Origin: an uncultured Oscillospiraceae bacterium
Lineage (GTDB): Bacteria > Bacillota > Clostridia > Oscillospirales > Ruminococcaceae
DNA: 17,689 bases
Direction of reading: 5' to 3'
Assembly: GCA_947522735.1 (NCBI GenBank)
Contig: CANNTZ010000051.1
Location: forward strand, 1-17,689
Shown here: positions 8,249-15,256 of the stretch, piece after piece
How the letters are laid out: each line of letters begins with the position of its first letter
How positions within the stretch are numbered: the stretch's first letter is position 1
The notes under the pieces: model-generated
What the model was told of the DNA's origin: nothing
The model's input: the letters and a program-made list of their open reading frames with translations, nothing else
Databases searched by the model: none
Translations under genes and position numbers: made by a program

Positions 8249-9283
8249 TTAATATCGGTTATCAACGTCCGACGTATAGACGGACAGATTGCTTTTCAGC
8301 ACTATTTGCGGGGTGATGAGCAGCCTTTCGGGAAGCTCGCGGCCCTCCGCAAGATGGCGGTACATATTTAGCAGCGCCATGCGGCTCTGCTTTTTCGGAT
8401 TCTGGTATATCGTCGCCGTGACGACGCCGCTCCGGATATACTCCGAAAGCTGTGGAAACACGTCTGCACCTATAATCCTCAGTCCGGCCTCTCGCTCGCA
8501 AAACACCTCTATCGCGGCGCAGGAGTTTGCGCTTGTGAACGCAGCGCCGTCGCAGGGGTGGTTGTCGAGCAGATCCCGCGCCATGTCCGCAGCCAGCCGC
8601 GCATCGTCCTTTGTATCGTAAACGGCCTCCACGGTTAGCCCGCAGTCTGCGGCCTCTGCAAGAAAGCCCCGCAGGGTGGAAAGGTGGTGCTGCGTGCTCC
8701 GGTCGCCCGTAAACACGGCGACGCGCCCGCCGGGACAGAGCAGCGACAGCATTGAGCAGAGCAGTCTGCCCTTCAAATCCGTATCCACGCTGATGCTGGA
8801 TATAGCGGACGGCCCGTCCGTTTCAAAGCAGACGTTGACGCAGGGGAGGCGTTTTTCCCCGAGCAGGGCCGCGGCCTGCCTCCGGATGGGGAAGGGAGAA
8901 TAGCGGACAAGCCCGTCCACGCCCTCGTTTGCAAGTGAGCAGAGCCGCTCCGTTTCCTCGTCTGCGTCTGCGCACAGGCGGTAAAGCACCCGCGTCTTGA
9001 GGCTTTTGAGCTGCTCCTCTGCTTCGCGAAAGCCGCAAAGCAGCTCGGACGTGAACGCCTCCACCTTATTTGTGCAAACGACGCCTATCACAAGCTCCCT
9101 TCCGCGTATCCGGCTTGCCGCCAGGTTGGGGCTGTAGCCGGTTCTTTCGGCTATTTCCAGTATCCGCCGGCGCGTGTCGCCGTTTATCGGCGCGTCCTTT
9201 TGAAACGCACGGGTGACGGTGCGTGGGGAAACCCCGGCAAGCTGCGCGACGTCGTAGATGGTAACGCTCCTTGTATCGCCCAT
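8249..9283 (-). CDS. LacI-family transcriptional regulator of the rhaD operon
   Basis: A 344-residue LacI/GalR regulator: helix-turn-helix at the N-terminus (TIYDVAQLAGVSPRTVTRAF, 8-27), hinge segment at about 53-62 and a periplasmic-binding-protein-like sugar domain to the end. AAAGGAGG ten bases upstream supports ATG 9283. It is the first gene of a four-gene operon. The 18-bp dyad at 9301-9318 lies over the predicted transcription start, so it probably represses its own operon until a sugar binds. The inducer is unknown; rhamnose, rhamnulose or an oligosaccharide handled by the two downstream glycosidases are candidates. The hinge reads AASRIRG instead of the common AxxLxxG pattern, which may alter operator reading. 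Confidence 0.93.
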   Translation of the reverse strand: MGDTRSVTIYDVAQLAGVSPRTVTRAFQKDAPINGDTRRRILEIAERTGYSPNLAASRIRGRELVIGVVCTNKVEAFTSELLCGFREAEEQLKSLKTRVLYRLCADADEETERLCSLANEGVDGLVRYSPFPIRRQAAALLGEKRLPCVNVCFETDGPSAISSISVDTDLKGRLLCSMLSLLCPGGRVAVFTGDRSTQHHLSTLRGFLAEAADCGLTVEAVYDTKDDARLAADMARDLLDNHPCDGAAFTSANSCAAIEVFCEREAGLRIIGADVFPQLSEYIRSGVVTATIYQNPKKQSRMALLNMYRHLAEGRELPERLLITPQIVLKSNLSVYTSDVDNRY

Positions 9284-9300
9284 TGCGGCCTCCTTTTGTT

Positions 9301-9318
9301 GTTGCTATCGATGGCAAC
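9301..9318 (-). promoter_or_regulatory. LacI-type operator at the rhaD operon start
   Basis: GTTGCTATCGATGGCAAC is an 18-bp dyad with a single unpaired position and a central CG, the pattern LacI-family proteins bind. It lies immediately downstream of the -10 box and covers the expected transcription start, so a bound repressor would block initiation of its own gene. Confidence 0.75.
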
Positions 9319-9347
9319 AGTATAACACACCGGACACATCGTGTCAA
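9319..9347 (-). promoter_or_regulatory. Promoter of the lacI-rhaD-GH42-like-GH110-like operon
   Basis: On the minus strand TTGACA (9342-9347), exactly 17 bp, then TATACT (9319-9324): near-consensus sigma-A. The -35 box begins two bases from the T-tract of the terminator of the neighbouring operon, so the two transcription units are packed tightly. Confidence 0.85.
9333..9345. promoter_or_regulatory. Second dyad overlapping the -35 box
   Basis: GACAC-ATC-GTGTC is a perfect 5-bp dyad with a 3-bp centre, running from the spacer into the -35 box. It is unlike the LacI-type operator, so it may be a site for another regulator, or chance. Confidence 0.35.
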
Positions 9348-9362
9348 GCAAAAAATAAAAGA

Positions 9363-9389
9363 GGCGCGGGAGCGGAGTGCTCTCGCGCC
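9363..9389 (-). terminator. Terminator of the kinase-BNR operon
   Basis: An 11-bp stem with one G-U pair (9363-9373 with 9379-9389) and a 5-base loop. On the minus strand it is followed by TTTTATTTTTT (9360-9350). It sits 16 bp after the BNR stop codon and separates that operon from the lacI operon. Confidence 0.88.
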
Positions 9390-9405
9390 GGGCTGATTTG
9401 CGCGG

Positions 9406-10500
9406 TCATTTATTCGTTTTGCGCGGGCGGCTGACGGTCAATATGGGGATATCGCGGGCGTTTATGACGTCCTCCTCTGTAAAGCGGGCGAAAAGTATCT
9501 CCCTCGCGGCGCGGCGGGAATAGTTCAGGTCGCTGTCGCAGCGTTCGCGGTCGTAGATGAGGTATATAATGCCGTCGCGACAGTCGGCGTCGGGATAGGA
9601 TATTTCGTCGCGGCGGTCGATGCACAGGCGGTACTTCCAGGTTGCGCCGTCGTCCTCGGAGAGGGAGAGGGTCAGGTTGGTGCGCAGCGTGGGGTGGTCG
9701 TTGTTTATCAGCAGCACGCGTCCGGAGGGCAGCTTGGAGACGAAGAAGCGGGAATCGGGATTGACGATGCCGCTGCCAAGTCCGTCGGTCCGGGTCATGC
9801 CGTCGTCTGCGGATATGCTCTTGGCAAGCTCGCCGGTCACGGAGCGCGCGAGCATACGGATGCTGCCGTCGCTGCGCTGATACGCCATCGCCTCGTCAAA
9901 GTAGACGGGGAGCTTTTTTCCGCCGTAGCGCCGGGTGTAGGTCTTGCCGCAGTCGTCGGAGAAGCAGTAGCCGTAGCGGTCGGTAAGCTGGTCATAGCTG
10001 AAGTGGAGCTGGCGCCCGCTCGCAAGTATCAGCGGCTTGCAGTGGAGAAAGCCGGGATAAAGCAGCCGCGGAGCGGAAAAGAAGGGCGCCTCGGCGTCGG
10101 GATCGGAGCAGCTCATCGCCCATTCGGAGTGCGTGACGTCGTAGAAATCGCAGACGTCGCCGCGGAGCTCCACGTTGTTCTGCACCCAGAACAGGATTAG
10201 CCTGCCGTCCGGAGCAAGCCAGAGCTGCGGGTCGAGCGTGTGAACCTTGTCCTCGCGGCTGCTTGGGATGATCAGAAGCGGGCCGCTCCAGCTTTTGCCG
10301 CCGTCGTCGCTGTATTCCGGCAGGAGGTAGTTGTCGATGTGCGGCTCGCGGTCGCCGCCGGAATACCAGCCCGTAAATATTCTTCCGCCGCGCGTCACGG
10401 CGATGGTGGGAACGCCCTGATATTCGCGCGCGTCCTCATCATAGAGCGCGTCGAACGGGGGATAGAGTATCCTGTTTGCGCGTTGCCGAGCCTTTTCCAT
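9406..10500 (-). CDS. BNR-repeat (sialidase-fold) beta-propeller protein, cytoplasmic
   Basis: A 364-residue protein with three Asp-box (BNR) motifs: SDDGGKSW (64-71), SDDCGKTY (181-188) and SEDDGATW (281-288), spaced as in a multi-bladed beta-propeller. The motif YPDADCRDGIIYLIYDRER (302-320) resembles BNR proteins common in gut sugar loci that are usually annotated as exo-sialidases without proof. I do not see a clear FRIP-type arginine or the tyrosine-glutamate pair needed to call a true sialidase. Because the operon carries rhamnose-type genes, an unassigned glycosidase such as a propeller rhamnosidase is worth considering, as inference only. No signal peptide. AAAGGAG nine bases before ATG 10500 sets the start; an in-frame upstream start at 10530 would lie in the damaged aldolase tail. 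Last gene before the terminator. Confidence 0.75.
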   Translation of the reverse strand: MEKARQRANRILYPPFDALYDEDAREYQGVPTIAVTRGGRIFTGWYSGGDREPHIDNYLLPEYSDDGGKSWSGPLLIIPSSREDKVHTLDPQLWLAPDGRLILFWVQNNVELRGDVCDFYDVTHSEWAMSCSDPDAEAPFFSAPRLLYPGFLHCKPLILASGRQLHFSYDQLTDRYGYCFSDDCGKTYTRRYGGKKLPVYFDEAMAYQRSDGSIRMLARSVTGELAKSISADDGMTRTDGLGSGIVNPDSRFFVSKLPSGRVLLINNDHPTLRTNLTLSLSEDDGATWKYRLCIDRRDEISYPDADCRDGIIYLIYDRERCDSDLNYSRRAAREILFARFTEEDVINARDIPILTVSRPRKTNK

Positions 10501-10519
10501 GGAAGCTGCTCCTTTCACG

Positions 10520-10694
10520 TCACTCTGCAAGGGGGCGCGGCAGCAGCGAATCGAAGCGGCTGTGCAGAGCCTTGCAGGAGTCCTTTAGCATGTTGATCTC
10601 GCTGCCGCATTATATCATATCCGCGCCGTTTTGCAGCGCGCAGTCGATCAGCCCGGCGGAGGAGGTGATGATTCCGCAGCGAACACCGTCTGTA
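10520..10694 (-). pseudogene. Disconnected 3' remnant of the HpcH/HpaI aldolase
   Basis: Past the fusion protein's conserved region, another frame continues the aldolase: CGIITSSAGLIDCALQNGADMI, an in-frame TAA (about 10610), then CGSEINMLKDSCKALHSRFD and on to a TGA at 10520-10522. This is the expected C-terminal segment of the HpcH/HpaI family. Two lesions separate it from the rest: a net out-of-frame loss at about 10680-10695 (roughly ten codons of the usual sequence are missing) and the TAA where GADMISCGSE-like proteins have serine. The remnant is therefore not translated as part of the enzyme. Confidence 0.75.
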
Positions 10695-12234
10695 TGGCGT
10701 GCTTGACCGGCGCGTCGTCGCCGATGCAGTCAAGGTCGCAGGCAAGGTCATTCGGGCCGATGAAAACGCCGTCCACGTCCTCGACCGAGAGAATGTCCTC
10801 GATATTTTCGACGCCCTCACGGTTCTCGATCTGCGCGTAGACCTTCATTGCGGCGTTCGCAGCGCGCATATAGTCTCTCATCGGCGGCGGGTCATATAAG
10901 GTGTGCGCGCGGTTGCCGGAGACGCCGCGCTTCCCGGCTGTGGCGTATTTTGCGTGCTCGACAAGGCGGCGTATATCCTCGGCGCAGCCGGTCATCGGCA
11001 GCAGAAGGCCGGTCGCGCCCATGTCGGCAAGCCTTGTGACGTCGCGGGGGTCGTTGCAGGGCAGGCGAACGATGAGCCGCAGGCCGCATAGCCGCGCGAC
11101 CATGATGCTCAACGAGAGAAACGCGTAATCGAACGCGCCATGCTCATTGTCGACGATGAGAAAATCGACGCCGCTGTTTTTGAGTATAACCGGGAGGTTG
11201 ACGAAGCAGATCTCGCTGAGCATGACTCCGGTCTTGAAGCGGTCGCGGCGCTCGAGCAGGCGCAGGCCCGCCGCGCCGATATCGTCTCCGGCAAGCTTAC
11301 AGCGTGTGCCGTGCGCCTTCAGCCTGCTGCTTACAGCGTCGAACACGAGCCTCGCGCCGCCACCGCCGGCTATAAGCCGCTCTCTCGGAGGGAGCAGCTC
11401 CGGCGCTTGGAATATCTCCTCTGCAAAGCCTTCGGCGTCGCGCCCGGACAGAAGCTCGCCGCCGCCGGTCAGCCCGGTTATCGTGAAAAGGCGGTCGCCG
11501 TTAAAATATGGGCGCTTTTCGGCGTGCGGGCAGAGGGCTCCGAGAGGGGCGAGCGTCGAGAGGTGCGACGCGGTGCCGGCGTTGAGCAGATATGCGTCGT
11601 CTCCGGCGCCGCTTCCAAGATAGCTGACCTGATAATCGCCCGCAGGGGCATAGATCGAGATATCGCGAAAGCGTCCGACCGGCGAGACGGAGCGTGTGAG
11701 CGCGGGTGGCGCGACGTTTGGCAGGAGCGAGGTGCGTTCAAGCGTTGCGGAGTTGAAAAAGCCTGTCGCGCAGCCGTCGGTGACGTGGGTGACGTTGCGT
11801 CCCGTCAGCCGGAACGCGATGTAGGAGCCGAGGGTGAACAGCTCGCAGTCCTCCGTGACGCGGCGGGTGAGAAGCTGCACCAGCGGAAGATTGCCGCGCG
11901 CGCCGGCGCCGCTTTCGTCAAGGGAATCCGCGCACAGGCCGGGCTTGCCGCTGCGGTCGCGCCATGATATATAGTTGCCGAAGCCACCGCCGCGGCGCAG
12001 GATGAAGCCGTGCATCTGTGCGCAGATGAAGCAGCGGGCGGGCGCAAGGCCGGCGGTGCGCTCGAATATCGCGCCCAGCAGGCCGTCGATATCGGAGAGC
12101 GCGACCTCGAAGCGCGTGCCGTCGTTTATCACCGGCTGCGGAAAGGGCAGACGCTCCTCAAGGAGCACGCCTGTCCGCGAGAGGACGAAATATTTGACAT
12201 AGGTGCTTCCGAAATCAATGCAGAGAGTGTTCAT
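10648..12234 (-). CDS. FGGY sugar kinase fused to a truncated HpcH/HpaI aldolase
   Basis: A 528-residue open frame with two enzymes in line. Residues 1 to about 328 are a compact FGGY kinase (rhamnulokinase/xylulokinase type): IDFGSTYVK (6-14), AQMHG (72-76), ISWRDRS (89-95), NAGTASHLS (218-226) and LIAGGGG (287-293). Full FGGY kinases are usually near 480 residues, so the kinase is short. From about 330 an HpcH/HpaI class II aldolase follows: GVMLSE (336-341), VDNEHGAFDY (361-370), VRLP (389-392), AQIEN (467-471, metal ligand E470) and FIGPNDLA (491-498, metal ligand D496). The frame then runs into AAESSPPPPG and stops, losing the aldolase C-terminus. No kinase stop or separate aldolase start with a ribosome site is visible at the join. 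The kinase may still work and would supply RhaD's substrate; the aldolase half is probably dead. GGAGG (12241-12245) sets the start. Confidence 0.72.
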   Translation of the reverse strand: MNTLCIDFGSTYVKYFVLSRTGVLLEERLPFPQPVINDGTRFEVALSDIDGLLGAIFERTAGLAPARCFICAQMHGFILRRGGGFGNYISWRDRSGKPGLCADSLDESGAGARGNLPLVQLLTRRVTEDCELFTLGSYIAFRLTGRNVTHVTDGCATGFFNSATLERTSLLPNVAPPALTRSVSPVGRFRDISIYAPAGDYQVSYLGSGAGDDAYLLNAGTASHLSTLAPLGALCPHAEKRPYFNGDRLFTITGLTGGGELLSGRDAEGFAEEIFQAPELLPPRERLIAGGGGARLVFDAVSSRLKAHGTRCKLAGDDIGAAGLRLLERRDRFKTGVMLSEICFVNLPVILKNSGVDFLIVDNEHGAFDYAFLSLSIMVARLCGLRLIVRLPCNDPRDVTRLADMGATGLLLPMTGCAEDIRRLVEHAKYATAGKRGVSGNRAHTLYDPPPMRDYMRAANAAMKVYAQIENREGVENIEDILSVEDVDGVFIGPNDLACDLDCIGDDAPVKHAIQTVFAAESSPPPPG

Positions 12235-12250
12235 ATGCCGCCTCCGGCAT
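12235..12250 (-). promoter_or_regulatory. Hairpin holding the kinase ribosome-binding site in its loop
   Basis: On the minus strand ATGCCG-GAGG-CGGCAT directly precedes the kinase ATG. The 6-bp perfect stem exposes GAGG, the core of the Shine-Dalgarno site, as its 4-base loop. Such a fold could slow or gate initiation, though the stem is short. Confidence 0.45.
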
Positions 12251-12253
12251 GGG

Positions 12254-12265
12254 ATATGCGCATAT
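12254..12265. promoter_or_regulatory. Perfect 12-bp palindrome at the kinase transcription start
   Basis: ATATGCGCATAT is fully palindromic, centred on CG, and overlaps the downstream end of the kinase -10 box. It is positioned like a repressor operator but does not match the 9301-9318 operator. Confidence 0.45.
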
Positions 12266-12292
12266 TATACTATGAGAAAATATAAATGTGAA
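12264..12292 (-). promoter_or_regulatory. Promoter of the kinase-BNR operon
   Basis: On the minus strand TTCACA (12287-12292), a 17-bp spacer and TATAAT (12264-12269). One mismatch in the -35 box and a perfect -10. It diverges from the araC promoter within a 130-bp intergenic region. Confidence 0.75.
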
Positions 12293-12313
12293 TATATAAT
12301 ATTGCCGAAAGTA

Positions 12314-12341
12314 TTGATAATCCTGCTGCATTTGATATAAT
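12314..12341 (+). promoter_or_regulatory. Promoter of the AraC-type regulator
   Basis: TTGATA (12314-12319), 16 bp, TATAAT (12336-12341), with a TGA extension making an extended -10. It is followed by AGGGAGGAG before ATG 12365. TATTG occurs twice 12 bp apart (12300-12304 and 12312-12316) around the -35, a weak candidate for AraC half-sites. Confidence 0.7.
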
Positions 12342-12364
12342 AGAAGCCAAAGGGAGGAGAGAGC

Positions 12365-13171
12365 ATGGGCAGCGTATACATGCGCAGCGGGGACGTGCTG
12401 CTAAAGCATGCAAGAGGCGACAGGGATGTGTTCGGGCGGGAGTTTCATCAGTTTAACGAGATATTTTTCCTTGTGGGCGGCGCGGCGCGCTTCACGTCGG
12501 ACAGGCTGATCGAGCGGATAACGCCGGGGACTCTGGTGCTTGTCCCCAAGGAGCGGTTCCACCAGTTCGAGCCGGAGGGCGGCGAAGAGGATTATCACCG
12601 GGTGGTGCTGCAATTTGAGCGCCCGGAGTGGCTTGGCGCGCTGACGGGCGAGGTGATGGACGGCGTGAGAGTGCTGCGAGAGCCGTCGCCGGAGACGCTC
12701 GCCATACTCAGGCGCTTCGAGACGCTCGACGCGTCCGTCTATTCCGAGGATGAGAAAAAGCTGCTGCTGCGCGCGCTGTTCGTGGAGCTCCTGCTGCGGC
12801 TCAAATACGGACGCGGCGACGCGGAGCCGGGCGGAGGAGAGCTCGACAGCGCGGTGGCGGAGATGCTTTTGTTTATCTCGGAGCACTATCTCGAAAGGAT
12901 AACGATACGCTCCATCGCGGAGAGCCTCAGCTTTTCCGAGAGCTACGTTTCGCACCGCTTCAAGGAGGTCATGCGCATCCCGATATACGATTACATCCTG
13001 AAAAAGAAGCTGACGCACGCTTACGGGCTGATAAAATCGGGAACCCCGGCTGCGGAGGCAGCCGGGGTCTGCGGGTTTGCGGATTATTCGGGGTTTTACA
13101 AGGCGTATAGGAGATATTTCGGCGCGTCGCCGTCCGGAAGACAGCGGCTCAGCGCAGCACCGTATCGATAA
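12365..13171 (+). CDS. AraC-family transcriptional regulator
   Basis: A 268-residue regulator with an N-terminal cupin-like sugar-binding domain (FHQFNEIFFLVGG, 27-39; TPGTLVLVPKERFHQFEP, 53-70) and a C-terminal double helix-turn-helix: the first at about 181-201 (IRSIAESLSFSESYVSHRFK), the second at about 228-250 (GVCGFADYSGFYKAYRRYFG). It resembles sugar-responsive activators of the RhaS/MsmR type. It diverges from the kinase-BNR operon and most likely controls it; this is inferred from position only. The start is supported by AGGGAGG at 12351-12357. Its last 23 bp overlap the 3' end of dusB on the other strand, and an 11-bp perfect hairpin lies in the codons of the second helix-turn-helix. 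Confidence 0.9.
   Translation: MGSVYMRSGDVLLKHARGDRDVFGREFHQFNEIFFLVGGAARFTSDRLIERITPGTLVLVPKERFHQFEPEGGEEDYHRVVLQFERPEWLGALTGEVMDGVRVLREPSPETLAILRRFETLDASVYSEDEKKLLLRALFVELLLRLKYGRGDAEPGGGELDSAVAEMLLFISEHYLERITIRSIAESLSFSESYVSHRFKEVMRIPIYDYILKKKLTHAYGLIKSGTPAAEAAGVCGFADYSGFYKAYRRYFGASPSGRQRLSAAPYR
13043..13068 (-). terminator. Hairpin inside araC, possible terminator for dusB
   Basis: ACCCCGGCTGC (13043-13053) pairs perfectly with GCAGCCGGGGT (13058-13068) around a GGAG loop. On the minus strand it is followed by TCCCGATTTTATC, a weak T-run. It lies about 80 bp past the dusB stop and is the only terminator-like structure I see there. Confidence 0.45.
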
Positions 13172-14105
13172 GGCGGTCGAGGCCGTCCATCGTGCAGAGC
13201 GTCCCGGCAAGTCCGCGCAGCTTCGCCGCGCCGGGCATACCCTTGAGATACCATGCGACGTGCTTGCGCGCTTCGAGCATACCGACGCGGTCGCCCTTAT
13301 AGCGGCAGAGCAGCTCGATGTGGCGGCGCATTATTCGCATCCTTTCCTCGAGCGCGGGATCGTCGGGGACGTCACGGCCCTCGACGGCGGCGGCTATCTG
13401 CGCGAACAGCCACGGGCGTCCGAGTGCTCCGCGTCCGACCATGACAAGATCGCAGCCAGTCTCGTCGTACATCGAGAGCGCCGTCTCGGGCGAAACGACG
13501 TCGCCGTTGCCGATCACCGGCACCGACACCGCCCGCTTGACCGCCGCTATCGTTGCGCGATCCACCGGCGGAGCGTACATCTGCGCGCGGGTGCGCCCGT
13601 GTACGGTTATCGCCGCCGCGCCGTTCTGCTCGCATATCCTTGCAAGCTCGACGGCGTTCAGGTGCTCGTCGTCCCAGCCGCGCCGCAGCTTCACGGTGAC
13701 GGGGATATTCACCGCGTCCGCCACCGCGCGCACAATCCGCCCGGCCAGCTCCGGCGCGAGCATAAGAGAGCTTCCGCCGCCGTTTCCGGCGACCTTGGGC
13801 GCGGGGCAGCCCATGTTGATATCGAGTATGTCCGGCTTGTATTCAAGCGAGGAATAGGCGGCGCGCGCCATCGTTTCGGGGTCGGAGCCAAAGAGCTGTA
13901 TCGCCATCGGGCGCTCACGCTCTGTGACCTCCAGCAGCTCGCCGGTCTTTTTGCTGCCCATCGTCAGCCCCTTGGAGCTGGCCATCTCGCCGACGAGGTA
14001 GCTGGCGCCGAACTCCTTGCAGATTTCGCGAAAGGCTCTGTCCGCAACGCCGGCCATCGGCGCAAGAGCGGCGGTGGGGTTGATTTGTACGTTTCCGATA
14101 TACAT
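13149..14105 (-). CDS. dusB: tRNA-dihydrouridine synthase
   Basis: A 318-residue FMN enzyme that reduces uridine in the tRNA D-loop to dihydrouridine. Family signatures are clear: LAPMAGVADRAFR (14-26), MAIQLFGSDPE (67-77), DINMGCPAPKV (95-105) with catalytic C100, VKLRRGW (138-144) with K139, and ITVHGRTRAQMY (166-177) with H169. The first-position GNVQINPTAALAPMAG start resembles the DusB subgroup. The Shine-Dalgarno (AGGACGG) is moderate, and the gene lies 51 bp behind the zinc-ribbon membrane protein, so it is probably co-transcribed. Housekeeping function, unrelated to the sugar genes. Its final codons overlap the end of convergent araC. Confidence 0.93.
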   Translation of the reverse strand: MYIGNVQINPTAALAPMAGVADRAFREICKEFGASYLVGEMASSKGLTMGSKKTGELLEVTERERPMAIQLFGSDPETMARAAYSSLEYKPDILDINMGCPAPKVAGNGGGSSLMLAPELAGRIVRAVADAVNIPVTVKLRRGWDDEHLNAVELARICEQNGAAAITVHGRTRAQMYAPPVDRATIAAVKRAVSVPVIGNGDVVSPETALSMYDETGCDLVMVGRGALGRPWLFAQIAAAVEGRDVPDDPALEERMRIMRRHIELLCRYKGDRVGMLEARKHVAWYLKGMPGAAKLRGLAGTLCTMDGLDRLIDTVLR

Positions 14106-14156
14106 ATTATATAGCCGTCCTGTGTGCGGAATCCAAGGCTTGCCGTCCGGCTGCGA

Positions 14157-15224
14157 TCAGGTCAGCATCATTGTGGTGGACAACAGAATGACGCTGAAAA
14201 AATAGAGCACGGCGAAGGTGATGACGATTATGAGGATGAGCTTGCGGTTGGTGCGTCCGGCGCGGGCGAGCGCGAAGCAGTATTCCTCGTCGTTGGCGGC
14301 GACGGGCTGCTCGCGGAGGGCGAGTATCCGGTTGCGCGCGTGGGAATAGTAGAGCCGGTTGGTATAAAGTCCGAGGAACACGCGGAGCCCGAACGCGAGA
14401 ACGTTGAATACGTTTGCCATAATCGTGAGCTGCGGGGTCACGGTGATGCTGAACATCGGCTCGGAGATCATTCCAAGCTGAAGCAGCGTGTCCTGAATGG
14501 TGGACATATTGATGACGGAGGCCGGAATGGACAGCACGAGAAACGCCGCGAGTATCAGCAGGCCAAGGCCGTACATCTTGCGGTAGAGATAATAGAAATA
14601 GGTGAAGAAGAACGCGGAAAGATTGAGAAAGAAGGTGCGCTCCTTGTTGGCGAACGCCTTGAACTTCGGCAGGAAATAATAGGAGTTGACGCCCACGAAC
14701 AGCACATAGTCGCGTGCAGAGACGTCGTCGAGCGTCTCGTCCGGGTCAAGTCCGCCGTAGGGTGTGGTGAATGGGTTAGGCGGAACCGGCGGGATGACGC
14801 CGAAGCCGGGGCCGCTTGAGCCGCTCGGAGCCTTTGGCGCGCCCTGCTCGGGGGAGCCGGGGGCTTTCCGTCGGCTGTAGGGGTTGAAGTCGTAGACATC
14901 CTGGCCGGACTGACGGTTTTCCTCCGTCTCAAAGCCTTCGAGCGGCGCGCCGCAGACGCTGCATCGCTCGTTCGTGCGGGGATTGAGCGTGCCGCAGCTT
15001 GGGCAGTGAAGCTCCGCTGCGGTGTTGCGCTGCTCCGGCTGCTCGGGAAGCTGCCAGGTTTTTCCGGAGCCGTGGCTGTTCTCGAACGCGCAGTGACCGG
15101 TCTGCATATAGCAGGCGCGGTGGTGCGGTGCGCCGCAGTCCGGGCAGACGACGATATCGTCGTTTTCGGAGAATTTTTCGTGACATACAGGGCAGGATAT
15201 GCCGCTATATTTGAACATTGTCAT
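14157..15224 (-). CDS. RING/zinc-ribbon membrane protein with DUF2628-like domain
   Basis: A 355-residue membrane protein of unknown function. The N-terminus holds a prokaryotic RING-like zinc site (CPVC 11-14, CPDC 27-30, HHRAC 34-38, GHC 43-45), then a zinc ribbon (CPSC 74-77, CSVC 88-91), a proline/glycine-rich linker (about 100-165) and a DUF2628-like segment (VNSYYFLPKFKAFANKE, 179-195; YLYRKMYGLGLL, 212-223). Hydrophobic stretches suggest membrane segments at about 198-236, 262-290 and 329-353. Such proteins recur in Clostridia with no assigned role. ATG 15224 has a weak ribosome site; the second ATG (15218) is an alternative. It lies 32 bp after the epimerase-like gene and precedes dusB in one probable transcript. 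Confidence 0.75.
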   Translation of the reverse strand: MTMFKYSGISCPVCHEKFSENDDIVVCPDCGAPHHRACYMQTGHCAFENSHGSGKTWQLPEQPEQRNTAAELHCPSCGTLNPRTNERCSVCGAPLEGFETEENRQSGQDVYDFNPYSRRKAPGSPEQGAPKAPSGSSGPGFGVIPPVPPNPFTTPYGGLDPDETLDDVSARDYVLFVGVNSYYFLPKFKAFANKERTFFLNLSAFFFTYFYYLYRKMYGLGLLILAAFLVLSIPASVINMSTIQDTLLQLGMISEPMFSITVTPQLTIMANVFNVLAFGLRVFLGLYTNRLYYSHARNRILALREQPVAANDEEYCFALARAGRTNRKLILIIVITFAVLYFFSVILLSTTMMLT

Positions 15225-15256
15225 ACCACGCTTTCAAGAGAGTGTTTTGTGATGGA

